From Prosapia bicincta (Eukaryota; Arthropoda; Insecta; Hemiptera; Cercopidae), in the NCBI GenBank assembly GCA_036971475.1, contig JBAIZL010000005.1:163799386-163863385 (forward strand): a stretch of 64,000 nucleotides of DNA, written 5' to 3'. Shown here one piece after another: positions 30,426 to 42,320 of this stretch. The notes under the pieces are model-generated. The model was given only the letters and a program-made list of their open reading frames with translations, was not told the origin of the DNA and searched no databases. Both the position numbers and the translations under genes were made by a program. The first letter of the stretch is position 1; every line of letters starts with the position of its first letter.

Positions 30426-33400
30426 ATTTGGGATAAAGGTTTCGAACAGAGTTCGATCTAGAGAAATAGATCACTTTCTAACAGACAAGGTGTAATGTAA
30501 CAATAAAGAGTGGTAGGTAGTTAATCCACTGACCAGAGGTGAACTGAGAAGGTGGTTGCAGGTAAAAGGTCCTTAGGAACCTTCAGATTCATGGAACTAC
30601 TTGTTATTAGTGGCCTGTGATGGGGTGAGAAACAAAAGGATAATGACATATATGGCTGTTCAGAAAATTACTCTCAAAGTAAAAGCAAGATATGTTTTCA
30701 CACCTGAAGCCAATTAGTGATTAGTATTTTAACGTAATTGAGATTACTATGGATTCCGCTAAAAGCTTATTTTTGTATTTTGGTCGTTTCTATACGTTCA
30801 GCGGGTCTGGAAAGAGCTGGCGAGAGAAGATTTTGTAGACAACCAATGAAATAAATTGCCCAGTTTGCTCGTTCCATACTTTCTAAAACAGTGACGTTAT
30901 TTCTTAAGTAAAACTTTACTTTTCCTTTACTTTAACATTTTATAAAAATATAGGTCGTATTAGATATGAAAAGGGAATGAATCCGGGTTTTAAAGCTACT
31001 ACTAAGTTGTTTTTTTACTTATAAATAAATCATTCAGTAAAGTCTAATACATACCAAGTAATGTGGAAGCCTACTAACAAACTTTAAATTGTCTAAGCGG
31101 TTTTCTGGCAACATGTTCCAGCATAAACGTAAACAGGCATCACATGTTCCAACGTAAACAGGCATCACAGGTATTACAATTAAAATAAATTTATTTTCGG
31201 ACAACCAATCATTACAGAGTTCTTTTCAAATTGTTCACAAAAATCCAAACTTAAATAAAAATATAACATAAAAATATGTAAAATATTTATATTAACTGTC
31301 ATTCAACTCTCTTTTTATTGGAGAATCTCATTAAACGAGCAGCTTAAAAGGATGCAATCTTATTTAGAAAGCTTTGACTTTATAACAAACATTGATAACA
31401 AGCTTGCTTTTTAACTGGGCACGCACGTTTATGTAGGTGTGACATATTAAATTAAACAGATGAAAATAATTCAAAATATAAAATACTAATCTACATGTTA
31501 ATAATTTCTAATATAATTATAAATAAAAAATATATATATATATTTACTACACTCAATTTTTTAAAATTTTTAAACATTGTTCTACATAAAATAATTATAC
31601 AGATAAAATTATAAAAATAACCACATAAAAATGTTTCGTTCTATAACTCATGTTATTTTCAAAATGTTCGAAACTTTTAAAAATCACAGATTCTGCTTAA
31701 TTACCCTGACAAAAATTACATAAATAATTTAAATAATTATTATCATCACAAATTATAGTTTGAATACTCTGAAATAAATTAAGATTTACAATTATTATTT
31801 ATGCTATAAACTATGGATTAATTACCCCTAAACATAAATAATAAGGGATAAAACACAAATAATAGGCTAATCAAAATTTTAATATTATCACAGATTATCG
31901 ATTAAATATCATGACAAAAAACAAATGAATAATCAAAATTATTATAAATATCACAAACTATCGATTATCTAAATTGACAATAACAAATAAATATTTATTA
32001 AAATAATCGAAATTGCTATAAATATTACAAACTGCTATTATGACGCTGACAAAAATCAATAAAATATCGAAATTATTATAAATCTATCAATCTATCAATT
32101 GATTAGACTAACCAAAGAACATATAAATTATTAGGTATATCCTAAATTACGGATTAATTAAACTGACAAAAAACCAAGTAAATAATTGTAATTAATTAAA
32201 AATAGTTATTTGTAATTATTCTTAATAAATGTTTTCGATTTTTTTGTTAAATAGATCTAAGAAAATTTAATTTGTTTTGTTTTAAATAAGGAGTAATTTT
32301 AAAAAAAAAGTGATTGGGTAAAAGTTACTCATAGGATAGATTATTTGTTTAAATTTATAAATTTAAGTATCCCCGAGTCAGGAATTATTTAGCACAATAA
32401 CGGGTTCACTGACTTGACTACATTGACATCCTATGATTAGATTACCTCGAACACTCAACATTGTCAAAGCCGAAATCTCCAATCACCTCCGTTTGGCGAC
32501 AGTGCAACAATGTCACAGCTTCAACAATTTGCAATATTGTTGGACTACGATTGGAATCAAATTTCATGACACATAATTACTTCAAGCTCAATAGATGATG
32601 AAGGGTTTATGATCCATGTATTCATTGGTGCGGTTTTATTATCAAATGAAAAATATTTTGTTACCTATGGAGTAACGTCGAAAAGGTTAATTTCGAATAA
32701 GTATCACTAAACAAAACTTAATGAAATACATTTTATAACAACAATCTAACCAGAAGCACTTTTATCCAGTATATAGTGTAGTATAATTTGGAACGTAACG
32801 AACTGCAGAAAACATTTTTTACGATTTTATGGTCATCATGCACATTACATATACCCCTACGATGGATAAGAGAGTATTGCAGATAAAATTAGGGTTAAAG
32901 AGGGTCACCTCCAGGACAGGTAAGATAAGCGGAGTGAGTGTAATCCCTGAATCAGATCTACATTCTATCAGGGTTAAAAAGTAGTAAATAATACTCGTCA
33001 TGTAAAGAAAGGATATAAATATATCACGTACAATCCTTCCATGGCGGTAAACCATTGCTATATAGGGCCTGCTACCTCCAGGATCCGATCGTACATATCG
33101 GGTCCTTGAGACATTGCAGAATCTAAAGAATATATATTATTTAGTGGGTCTCAAAAATAATTATAAGATGATATAAGTTTTAAAGAAGAAGTGGGTTATA
33201 CAAACTAAATAAGAGATGAATGAATTTTGAAATCAGGTTATTTACTTTTGCAGTAAAAATACTATGCGTACGAATTTTCTACTTCTTTGTGGAAGATATG
33301 TTTTGCGTTTAGAACCTAATACTTGTTTATTTTTATCAGTTTTTTGAAAACTCTTTTAAGGCAATAAACACATAGGCTTTCTGCATTATGGTAACTATTC

Positions 33401-34811
33401 GTTGATTTTATTTATTTTCTAATATTATTTTAATATTTGTCTGTGGCATAAGGTTTTAATGTTCTTAAGATCTAATAATATCGAGATAGCTTGATCTAAT
33501 TTAAAATTATTTGTTTATAATACAATACGGAACAAATAATACTGAAATCGATCTGATGGAAAATAAAAAGTAAGATATCATCGGATCCAGAGCAACCGAC
33601 TCCTTTTAAGTAGCAACCGTGACATCATACATTCTGTCCTTTTGTCTTCCATTCTGTCCAATCTTGCAGACAATATCTAAAAAGTTCCCCTTAGAAAATC
33701 AAGATAAAAAACATCTTAAATCACGACTAGAACGCATGCACAGATGTTTGCAAAATATACGGTTCCATAAACATTCATAAGCAAGACAGAACCTCTAAGA
33801 TATCTAAGGCGCGCTCTACCGGAGGGCGTAAACATATGTGTAACCGTCACCTTAGAACCATATTATTTAATGCCTACTTAAAGCGCTACACAGATTTAAA
33901 TTTAGCTTAAAATGCTTGATTTTTTTAAATAACTTTTAATTGATTTTCTAATTTATTAACTTGATTCAATTTAAACAAATTATTTTCATCATTTGTAAAC
34001 ATAATTTTAAATATATCTTTGTTAAAAATACGACTAATAGTTTTCATGTAGCCTTAAATTTAATAATTTAATGTTTTTAACTCTTTAACTGAGTGATTTG
34101 TTTGAGTAAATGTAATTAAGTTGTAGTACTTCCAACTAACTTTGTTTTAATTGAATCTGTTAAGTGTAAAACTGTAATAAATTATAATTTTAAAAATCTT
34201 AATTTATTTTTACATTATACGCTTCTATATTTATTGTTATGCATAAGAAATGCATTCATATCTTTACTTATTTAAAGTAAGCTTATTTTTTATAAGTGTT
34301 CCTTATCATAAAACAACTTTTCAAGCAATCGTACTTCTATACGAGTATATTTAGACTGTAGACTCAGATATAACATGGGGAAGAGTAGACGTTTAGACTA
34401 ATTAAACATCATCGTGTGCCACAATAAAGTAAGGTAAAGAAATAAATAAGAAACACATCCTGGAATAGTCTACCCCATTTGTAGAAAGGGGGGAGGGATA
34501 AGCCTTAGCAAAACTTTGTTAGTCACATCACCCACTGTATGGTCTCCGTTTCAAACTCGCGATTAAATAAATTGTGACTAAATTTATTTAAAGCGAACTA
34601 TTGTATTACCATAACACTTGACTAATTTTCAATTTTGTTTATATAAACCACTTTATAGCCTATCACTTACAGCTGGACATTACGGATTAATTTTTTTTAT
34701 ATAGACTACTCACTAGTTTCCATTTATTCATTTCACATTATATATATATCTGCGCTCTTCACTCGCTCTTCAACTGTTGTTGGGTTCACCTCATCTATGT
34801 TGAATCAATTT
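30426..34811. other. AT-rich intergenic DNA
   Basis: No coding or RNA gene was recognised. Compositionally very AT-rich between 31.5 and 32.3 kb, with many near-repeats of 'aattattataaatatcacaaa' type. No element ends were identified. Confidence 0.5.
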
Positions 34812-34850
34812 AGAATCTAGATGAGATTCTAGCGAAACGTCAGAACTGCG
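34812..34850 (+). ncRNA. degraded hammerhead-ribozyme-like motif upstream of a Penelope element
   Basis: The stretch TAGATGAGATTCTAGCGAAACGTC resembles the C-U-G-A-N-G-A / stem / GAAAC-GUC core that Penelope-like elements carry in their terminal repeats. The first core strand is altered (extra A in CTAGATGA), so activity is unlikely. Position, about 130 bp before the Penelope ORF remnant, fits a 5' terminal repeat. Confidence 0.45.
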
Positions 34851-34979
34851 ACTTTGTGCACTTCAGAATGAACGGATGTAATCCAGATTATGACTCTTCA
34901 TCTTATTTTCCATCCGTGAAGGAATACGTATCAGCATTATAAATCTCTATGGGAAGACTATGTTTCGAAATATCAAGCA

Positions 34980-36883
34980 ATATGAGAAGCTGCGTTTGAG
35001 GAAGTCTAGTCTCATCTGTGACCATCGTTTACTGATACATTGTCGTAGCAACAACGTCCTTCCTACTTTCACAAAGCTGTCGCATCACCCTAAAACTAGA
35101 AAAACATAAAATATTCTTTAGAATTTCAGTAAAGCTCTGCTTAGAGAACAAATCTATCGCCCTAGGAAGAACCTTGCTACCATTGAATGGGAACTTTTCA
35201 CTTTGCTCATTTACGTTAGCAATGTTGTTCAACGTATTTTGTGGGATCGTATCGATACTCTAGTGGCTTGGAGATCAGAAACCACTGATGGTCTAAAAAC
35301 TAAGAAGCTTGTGAAGAATTTTTATAACCTTACTGCTAAAACTTCTGAAATTCATCGTCAGACACTGGATCCTGACTTGGTTGTGTAGAACATCTCTAGC
35401 TACAACATCATTGATGCTGATAACTCTGTCCAATGTAAAGGTTTCAACTTTCCTATTGCTCCTACAAGGCTTCCTGTAAAAGAATTAATATCTGAGGTTG
35501 AGGCATCTATAGCCTACATAGATAAAACTGAAGCTGAAGAAATTCATCAAGAGGTTGCCAGTATTTTAAGTACTAGCAGAATTCCTAAACCTAATCTCAG
35601 CCCTAGAGAAAAGAGAGCCATTTTTAAACTGAAAAATAATGTAGGCATCACCATATTGCCAGCTGATAAGGGTAACGCAACTGTTGTTTTAAATACTCCA
35701 GATTATAGGGACAAGATGAAGGAGATCCTAAATGATGAGAATTACAAAATTGTTAACAACGATCAGACCACCTACCTGGAAAAGACTACCAAGCGGATTA
35801 TTAACAAACTCCTATCGATGAGGAAACTCAATCCAGGATAATTCCTCGGGAAAAATCTAGTAGATGTCCCAAGTTTACCTAGAATCCATAAACTCTGAAT
35901 CAAGAACTCTGAACATTTTGCCCAAGTGCTGCAAGGAATTTAGGTTGAAGAAAGTGACATAATGGCTATCTTGGATGTCAGGTTATTATTTCCCAGCGTT
36001 CCCATTGATGAAGTACTTCAAGGGATGTCCATTTTGGAAGAGCTTCCACCACATATCTTAGATCTGGCTAGGCACTATCTCAAAAACACTTACTTTTTGT
36101 TTAATGAACAGTTTTACAGGCAACTTGATGGTGCCCCTATGGGATCTTCTCTATCTCCAGCTGTACCCAATATTTTTATGACGTTCTTTGAGGAAGACAA
36201 CCTGAATGATGCTTTTGTCAGGCCTAAAGCTTGGTTTCGTTATGTGGATGACGTCTTTATGAATTGGCAACATGGTGGCACAGAACGTGATATGTTCCTT
36301 ACGTACCTCAACTCTCGCCTCCCCAGGATATTTTTCACTTTGGAACTGGAGAGTGATGGCTGCTGGCCGTTTCTGGACGTCTTGGTTAGAAAGGGTCAGA
36401 ATGGTTGTGTTCACCATTCGGTCTACAGAAAACCGACTCACACCAATAAATATCTAAACGCTGAGTCACATCACCACCCATCTCAGATCCAGGCTGTAGC
36501 TGACACTCTCTTCTCTGGGTCTCTGGGTGCCAAAGTGTCCTTCCTGTTGACGTAGACGAGAAAGAGACAGAGAAAACTGGTACTGTTTTCCTGCCTTTTA
36601 TTAGAGCGACCACTGATAAGATTGGCAGACCCTTTAGGAGGCATGGTATACGTTCTGTTTACAAACCTAACATCACCATCGACAAGGTTCTTTTTAACGC
36701 CAAAGATAAGACCTTCTTTGGGAAACCATGGCGTTTACAGTGTTTCTTGTGGAGTTTGTAAGAAATCGTGAATTATCCAAAGGAACAGATGTATCTCAGC
36801 TATACAAGAAGAGCACAAACTTGGCCTTAAAAACAAGCAGAAAATGTCGGCGCTGTACAAGGACCACTGCGATACAGGGCATA

Positions 36884-36885
<2 letters not shown>
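34980..36885 (+). pseudogene. Penelope-like element 1, RT plus GIY-YIG, degenerate
   Basis: Frame pieces on the plus strand follow a Penelope reverse transcriptase: an N-terminal helical part (about 35140-35390), ILPADKGNATVVL (about 35655), LDVRLLFPSVP (about 35970), QLDGAPMGSSLSP (about 36120), FRYVDDVF (about 36235) and PFLDVLV (about 36370). A GIY-YIG-type part follows, with GVYSVSCGVCKKS (about 36730) and HCDTGH at 36870, the latter running straight into (TA)n. Stops at 35386, 35838, 36553 and within the endonuclease, plus a frame shift, show it is dead. Penelope elements copy themselves through RT and a GIY-YIG nuclease. The end is cut where the next Penelope copy and its microsatellite begin. 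Confidence 0.85.

Positions 36886-36935
<50 letters not shown>
36886..36935 (+). repeat. (TA)n microsatellite at Penelope junction
   Basis: About 25 TA units between the truncated Penelope 1 and the tail of Penelope 2. Confidence 0.95.
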
Positions 36936-36938
<3 letters not shown>

Positions 36939-37037
36939 GAATGTCAAATATGTTTTCCTGTTAGAATTATTTTTAAGATTAAATAGTATACACTACTGTA
37001 ATATAATAATTACAGGAATAATTTATTGAAATAATGC

Positions 37038-37082
37038 ATTCAAAGCTTTTCGTTGCTTGACATTACCAACATCCTCAGGAAT
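37038..37082 (-). ncRNA. hammerhead-ribozyme-like motif in the Penelope 2 tail
   Basis: Read on the minus strand: ATTC, CTGAGGA, a hairpin (GTTG...CAAC), GAAA, a short AGCTTT and GAAT. The first and last words pair as stem I, and the invariant C-U-G-A-N-G-A and GAAA core bases are present. One extra T sits between the core and stem II, a departure from the consensus. Penelope elements are known to carry hammerhead motifs. Confidence 0.5.
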
Positions 37083-37179
37083 TACAATACTAACCATGAT
37101 AAAAGAACTGTCTAACAAATATGAAGCTACTAGATAAAGCATTACACAGTTGCCAAATCTATTACAATATTGCCAAACC

Positions 37180-37560
37180 TATTCCACTGCTAACACAACA
37201 TTATATACATTGAACATATAATGGAATTTAGAACGTATTTGAATTTGTTCATATATCATTTTGTTATCAATATTATGCTTGCAAATTTCAAAAGCTTCAC
37301 ATACGCTCATTTTTAACCCTTTATTTATTTCTTTTATCATTTTCATATTATTTATATTAGGAAACATATGATTATTATTAATACAATGGGTAGCTAAATT
37401 AGATTTTTAAATATTTGGTTTTAAAAAAGCATTAAAATGTTCTTTATACCTTTCTTTCAATTTTTTCTTTGTTTGTCCTATATACACTTTATTACAAAAT
37501 TCATATTCTAATTTATATACTCCATTTTTCTCATGTATAGGCCTACTATTTATATTATTA
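37180..37560 (-). pseudogene. Penelope GIY-YIG endonuclease fragment
   Basis: The minus strand reads GVYKLEYEFCNKVYIGQT (about 37540-37475), then KKKLKERYKEHFNAF and a C-terminal part with THCINNNHMFP and EAFEI. GVY and YIG correspond to the GIY and YIG strands. An internal stop near 37407 breaks the frame. It nearly matches the plus-strand copy at 41322-41632. Confidence 0.85.
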
Positions 37561-38094
37561 TTATGGTTAATTATATTTATTATTCTATTATTAGTTCTAT
37601 ATGCAATTTTTATGTTTTTATTAGCAAATAATTTGGAAATATTTTTTATTTCAAAACCAGTGTAAGTAAATGTACTCCATACAGTATTATTATTATTATT
37701 ACTACTATTGTAATGAATATTATTTTTTATTTGTTATTGTAATATATTATAATTTAATTTATCTACTGATTTCTTTTTGTAACCATTTTCTACGGCTATC
37801 TGGTATATTATGTTTTTTCCCTCATTTTATTTTCATTGCTCATAGGAATTTTGTTCATTCTATAAAGAAGATTATATAAATCAGCCATTTTCTATTATAT
37901 GGATGGTTGAAATAATTAGGTATTATTTGATTGGTTTGTGTAGGTTTACTATAAATCATATATTCTAAACTCGTTTCTAATTATTGTGATATCTAGGAAA
38001 TTTATTTTACCATTATTTTCCACTTCATATGTAAAATCGATACTATCATTAATTTTATTTATTTCATCTAATGTACCCTATTTACTAAATTAAT

Positions 38095-38419
38095 ATTATT
38101 ATTATTTGATACATATAACCCATCATCCACATACCTAAAACAATGCCCATATTTATCATATTTTTTTTATAATTGCATTTATATTACTATCTATTTCTTG
38201 TAAAAATATTTCAGAAACTATACTAGATAAAGGGGAACCCATAGTTAAACCATCTTCCTGTCTATAAATCCTATTATTATATGAAAAATAGTTTTGATTT
38301 AATATTAATTTCAATGTATTAACAATTTCTAAAATTAATTTTTTATCTTTTTCATATTGAGAAATTTTAGATTTTATTATTTCAATAGTTTCTTTGATAG
38401 GAACGTTAGAATACATATT
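38095..38419 (-). pseudogene. Penelope reverse transcriptase, C-terminal palm part
   Basis: The minus strand carries NMYSNVPIKETIEII (upstream), QEDGLTMGSPLSS (about 38255) and, after a frame change, HCFRYVDDGLYV (about 38140-38110), which is the RT catalytic YVDD. The preceding residues of this ORF lie 2 kb away at 40415, beyond the nested insert. Confidence 0.85.
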
Positions 38420-40414
38420 GCAGCGGCCAGAATGTCCGATGCAAAGAATCAGGGTAATTGTACAGAATACCAGAATCAAACCTAACCGGGTTAAATAATT
38501 GGCTAAATTTATATATAAAAATTTTAAAGCATTATAATAATAATAATATTAAAACTAGGGTAAATAATAGTAAAATGAAGAAAATTAGAAATAACTTTAG
38601 ACTTAAAAAACATAAATTATAATCAATAAGAAAAATTATCACTTCAAAGTGGATAGCCTAAATTATGTATACAAAAAAGACGGTAATTGTGTAGTATAAC
38701 AAACTCGGCCTAGATGCCGGCTATTAAAATAATTGTAATTAAATTTAATCAGGAATAAAAAATGTAAATTTATAAGATTTGAGGAAAGTAAATTAGGCCT
38801 AGCTAGGGAAAATAGTATTTAAGTAAAAGTAAAGATTAAAGGTTAAAATGTAATAGCCTAAAAAATTAGGTTATACTAGAAGCAGTCATATTTGATTCCG
38901 GAAAATTCCGCTTAGGGTATTGATTATAAATCTTGTCACTACGAAACGAAAGCGCTAAAGTCGAACTTTGGATTAGGAATTTTAAAAAGTAAATTAAATT
39001 AAATAAGAAGAAATAAAGTCAAATACGTTATTAAATAAAAGGTAAAAATGGAAAGGACACATCAGAATACAGAAACGCCTTTTACAAAAAGTGAAACTAA
39101 TCTTAGTTCAGAATTTCCGAACAAACAAAGTCAATTGCCATGGCAACGGCTTTCTGATTGGTCAAAAGTTGAAAAATGGATACTATGAAGGAGGCCTCAC
39201 AAAAGAGACGCTATCCAGAATTAGAATGCATTAGGCTCTCAAGGCGAGCAGACGTGTTTTTGTACCATGCGAACAGGACAAGAAAAAATGTGCTAGAAAC
39301 AGAGTAAAAAGTGCTACGATGTGATCAGGGGAAGGAAGATATATAGGAGCAAGGGCTCATATATACCCAGAACAAAATTTCGACCAGCAAAATGCAAAAT
39401 TAAAGAAAATAAGAAGATTAAACGAAATTATGGAGAGACGCCTACCTACCAAGACCCTTGAAGCTGTAACGGGACCGACAGATGACAAAATTAATGAAGA
39501 TAAAAAGATTTCTACAGTACAAGGTTATATAATCAATTTAATTATTCTTTTTAAATAACATGTTACTTCAAATTATATTAACTTAAATTCAAAATTAAAT
39601 AAGATGGGAATAACCTAAGGGACTGATTAGTCAACTCTCTTAGGTTACCCAAATTTAAGTAACAAAGATTCAAAATTGACTTTCCATTCCCATCGCTGTG
39701 GGAATGTATGGATTAAGTATAAAGATGTATATCTTATATGGCTTTTTCTAAGTGAATTTCTAATGAATAATTTCTAAAGAAGTTAATTGTTCAAGGCCTA
39801 GCCTAAAGGCATTAAATAGTAATATTAAGTGTTTGAAAAAGAATCAGATTTTAAAATATGTTAAATTTAACTGTCACAATCAAAACTATATACAAAATTA
39901 ATTATGGTAACTTTGATAATTTAAATTATATATAAAATTGATGATAATAAGAAAATTTAAAAACATAGAATGAAATAATAATGTTTAAATCAATGGCAAG
40001 TTGTATGAAATTTTGAAAAAGTAATTAGTGAAGAAAATCCTGTTAAATTAAATAAAAACAATAATAATTAATTTGAACCTTGGAACAAATAAATAAAAAG
40101 GTATATTTTCCAATTAGCTGTGTTTTCATTCTAAATAAGATACGTTCACTAGGTATCCAGGTATAGTCTTTAAATCACAAGTGTCTCTCAAAGATTCCAC
40201 TACCCGAAAAGGAGCTTGAACAGGGCTTATCGGAGGCTAATTGGTTTTATCAAAAATTAAGGGGTTGGTTCCTCTGAGAGGTTTATTCCTTGAGGCACAG
40301 GTCTATGAAATTAGGTTCGTAGTCAATGGATAAACCATTACTTTCTTACTGACTTAGCAATTGATGAAAAGAAAGAAACAAAGTAAGGCGGAGAAAAAAG
40401 GTCGGTAAGAATAT
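38420..40414. mobile_element. nested insertion of about 2 kb splitting the Penelope RT
   Basis: The RT frame leaves at KFDI near 40414 and resumes at NMYSN near 38419, as expected of one continuous protein. The roughly 1,995 bp between hold no ORF of note. They do contain, near their right end (40155-40305), a copy of the repeat also found at 30290. No clear inverted ends or target duplication could be defined; nearby words ATATT/AATAT at the two edges may be part of one. Class unknown. Confidence 0.6.
40155..40305 (+). repeat. dispersed repeat, copy B
   Basis: Diverged counterpart of 30290-30425, inside the insert that interrupts Penelope 2. Similarity was judged by eye. Confidence 0.5.
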
Positions 40415-41190
40415 GTTTAATATCAAATTTTAACAATTACGTATTTTTATCTATATTGATATGGTTTAAATGTTCAATAAGATTAATTGAATTAATAAAA
40501 ATATAAATATTATTATGTTTTACTTTATCCTTAAGAATACTGGCTATAATTTTTGATATTTTGTAAGATGGAGCATTTATAAAATTTATTAAAGGTCTAA
40601 TTGGCTTATCTATTTTGTGGAGTTTAATAGGACCATTCATTATCGGAATTTTAGGATTATCATTTATATAATTATGAAAATTATTTTTATTAAATAATTT
40701 ATAAGATGTGTTTATTATATTTTTTATTTCGTTTGAAATTTTCTAGTAGGATCTTTATTTAAAATACAAAATTTATTTTCATTTATATATTTTTCTGTTT
40801 TGTCAATATGTTCATTTTGATCAATTATAACAATAGCATTACTTTTGTCTGCTTTTACCGCAATCAAAATATTATATTGTAATTTTCGTTTAATATTAAT
40901 AATTTCTGAATATTTTTCTTGTATGAAACATTAACCTTACTGTTTTTAATAATTTTCTTTAATTCATAGCTTGCTGCAATCCTAGTATCTACTTGTATGT
41001 TATCATCTAATTTACTAATAACCAATTAAGTATCCATTATGACATTATTATTGTCTTTCATAATATTTCTCTTTAAGTTAACTTTTTTATTTTTTTTAAA
41101 TTTTTAGTTCACTACTATTAAATGTAATTTGTGATAGATTAACCACATTAGGATGAAAATTATGATATTTAACTACAATTTCTTATTTTC
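40415..41190 (-). pseudogene. Penelope ORF, N-terminal and first RT part
   Basis: The minus strand reads NVVNLS near 41130, VKADKSNAIVII near 40855, LNKDPT near 40755, and GPIKLHKIDKPIRPLINF (about 40635-40580), ending DKNT then LLKFDI. The A-D-K-x-NA-x-V-I and K-x-HK-x-x-x-PIRP blocks are standard for Penelope reverse transcriptases. Several frame breaks are present. Confidence 0.8.
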
Positions 41191-41321
41191 GTTTATATTC
41201 AAATTTCAATTTCTCAAGTTTTTTTATTTATATTGTTTATTTTTATATTTCTAATCTGATTTACATGTGTTATTATTTTATTATATTTTTCTTCCCATTT
41301 CAAATTATGCATAAAATATTG

Positions 41322-41632
41322 ACTGTGAATTTTGTAATAAAGTTTATATAGGACAAACAAAGAAAAAATTGAAAGAAAGGTATAAAGAACATTTTAATGC
41401 TTTTTTAAAACCAAATATTTATAAATCTAATTTCGCTACCCATTGTATTAATAATAATCATATGTTTCCTAGTATAAGTAATATGAAAATTAAAAAAGAA
41501 ATAAATAAAGGGTTAAAAATGAACGTATGTGAAGCTTTTGAAATTTACAAGCATAACATTGATAACAAATTGATAGATGAACAAATTCAAATACGTTCTA
41601 AATTCCATACTATGTTCAATGTATATAAATAA
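41322..41632 (+). pseudogene. inverted Penelope GIY-YIG endonuclease copy
   Basis: The plus strand reads CEFCNKVYIGQT followed by KKKLKERYKEHFNAF and a C-terminal part ending QIRSKFHTMFNV, open to 41632. It is an inverted near-copy of the 37180-37560 fragment but lacks everything before the endonuclease. Confidence 0.85.
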
Positions 41633-41750
41633 TGTTGTGGCAGCAGTGGAATAGGTTTGGCAATATTGTAATAGATTTGGCAACTGTGTAATGCTTTATT
41701 TAGTAGCTTCATATTTGTTAGACAGTTCTTTTATCATTGTTAGTATTGTA

Positions 41751-41795
41751 ATTCCTGAGGATGTTGGTAATGTCAAGCAACGAAAAGCTTTGAAT
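41751..41795 (+). ncRNA. hammerhead-ribozyme-like motif in the inverted Penelope tail
   Basis: ATTC, CTGAGGA (41755-41761), hairpin GTTG...CAAC, GAAA (41782-41785), AGCTTT, GAAT (41792-41795). Same layout as the mirrored copy at 37038-37082. Confidence 0.5.
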
Positions 41796-41844
41796 GTATT
41801 ATTTCAATAACTTATTCCAGTAATTAGTGTATATTATTTAATCT

Positions 41845-41846
<2 letters not shown>

Positions 41847-41908
<62 letters not shown>
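41847..41908 (+). repeat. (TA)n microsatellite at Penelope junction
   Basis: About 30 TA units just outside the inverted Penelope tail. Confidence 0.95.
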
Positions 41909-41911
<3 letters not shown>

Positions 41912-42160
41912 AACATAAGTCAAAATACAAATACAAGAATTAAAATTGAATTTACAATTCAAAGCTTTTCGTTGGCTAACAGTACCAACATCATCAGGAA
42001 TATTAAACACTTAAAATTAACATATGTGCAAATTAGATCAAATAAATAGTTATGCCACTTCAATTACAATGTTGTTAAATTTTTTTATTTTGCTGCCCTA
42101 ACCTTACAAACACTGTATATAATATCAAATTTATCAACTCATTATTAGTATTATATTTAT
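41909..42160 (-). mobile_element. Penelope tail fragment with hammerhead-like motif
   Basis: The minus strand matches the plus-strand tail at 49889-49994: TTTAATATTCCTGATGATG, a hairpin, AACGAAAA, then AATTCAA and TTTTGACTTA before (TA)n. Only the terminal part of an element is present. The motif occupies 41957-42001, with CTGATGA, GTTGG/CCAAC stem, GAAA and ATTC/GAAT stem I; an extra T follows the core. Confidence 0.7.
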
Positions 42161-42172
42161 CTAGTAATTTAT

Positions 42173-42219
42173 TTTCAAAGCTTTTTGTTGGTAAACAGTA
42201 CCAACATCATCAGGAGTGA
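42173..42219 (-). ncRNA. decayed hammerhead-like motif in a second Penelope tail
   Basis: The minus strand has CTGATGA and a GTTGG...CCAAC hairpin, but AAAA replaces GAAA and stem I no longer pairs, so this copy should be inactive. It adjoins (TA)n at 42257. Confidence 0.5.
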
Positions 42220-42251
42220 ATAATACAATCAAATATTTGAATAGCCTGAGT

Positions 42252-42256
<5 letters not shown>

Positions 42257-42315
<59 letters not shown>
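42257..42315 (+). repeat. (TA)n microsatellite
   Basis: About 28 TA units next to a Penelope tail fragment. Confidence 0.95.

Positions 42316-42320
<5 letters not shown>

Larger units (their letters stand above)
36936..41846 (-). mobile_element. Penelope-like element 2 with inverted endonuclease ends and a nested insert
   Basis: The main copy lies on the minus strand. Its N-terminal and RT pieces are at 41190-40415, the rest of the RT at 38419-38095, GIY-YIG at 37560-37180 and a tail to about 36960. At the opposite end a plus-strand copy of the same endonuclease and tail (41322-41846) faces outward. The element therefore ends in inverted repeats of roughly 500 bp, with (TA)n outside both. 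Penelope elements commonly occur with inverted partial copies. An insert of about 2 kb (38420-40414) splits the RT. Scattered stops show it is inactive. Confidence 0.8.

Noticed and set aside
32819..33055. 78-aa hydrophobic minus-strand frame
   Set aside because: No domain, no homologous copy in the window and no supporting signals; likely chance.
36728..36964. Frames ending in long Ile-Tyr runs at (TA)n tracts (also 42161-42346)
   Set aside because: The Ile-Tyr runs are microsatellite translations. Only the part before the tract at 36730-36885 is Penelope endonuclease, in another frame.
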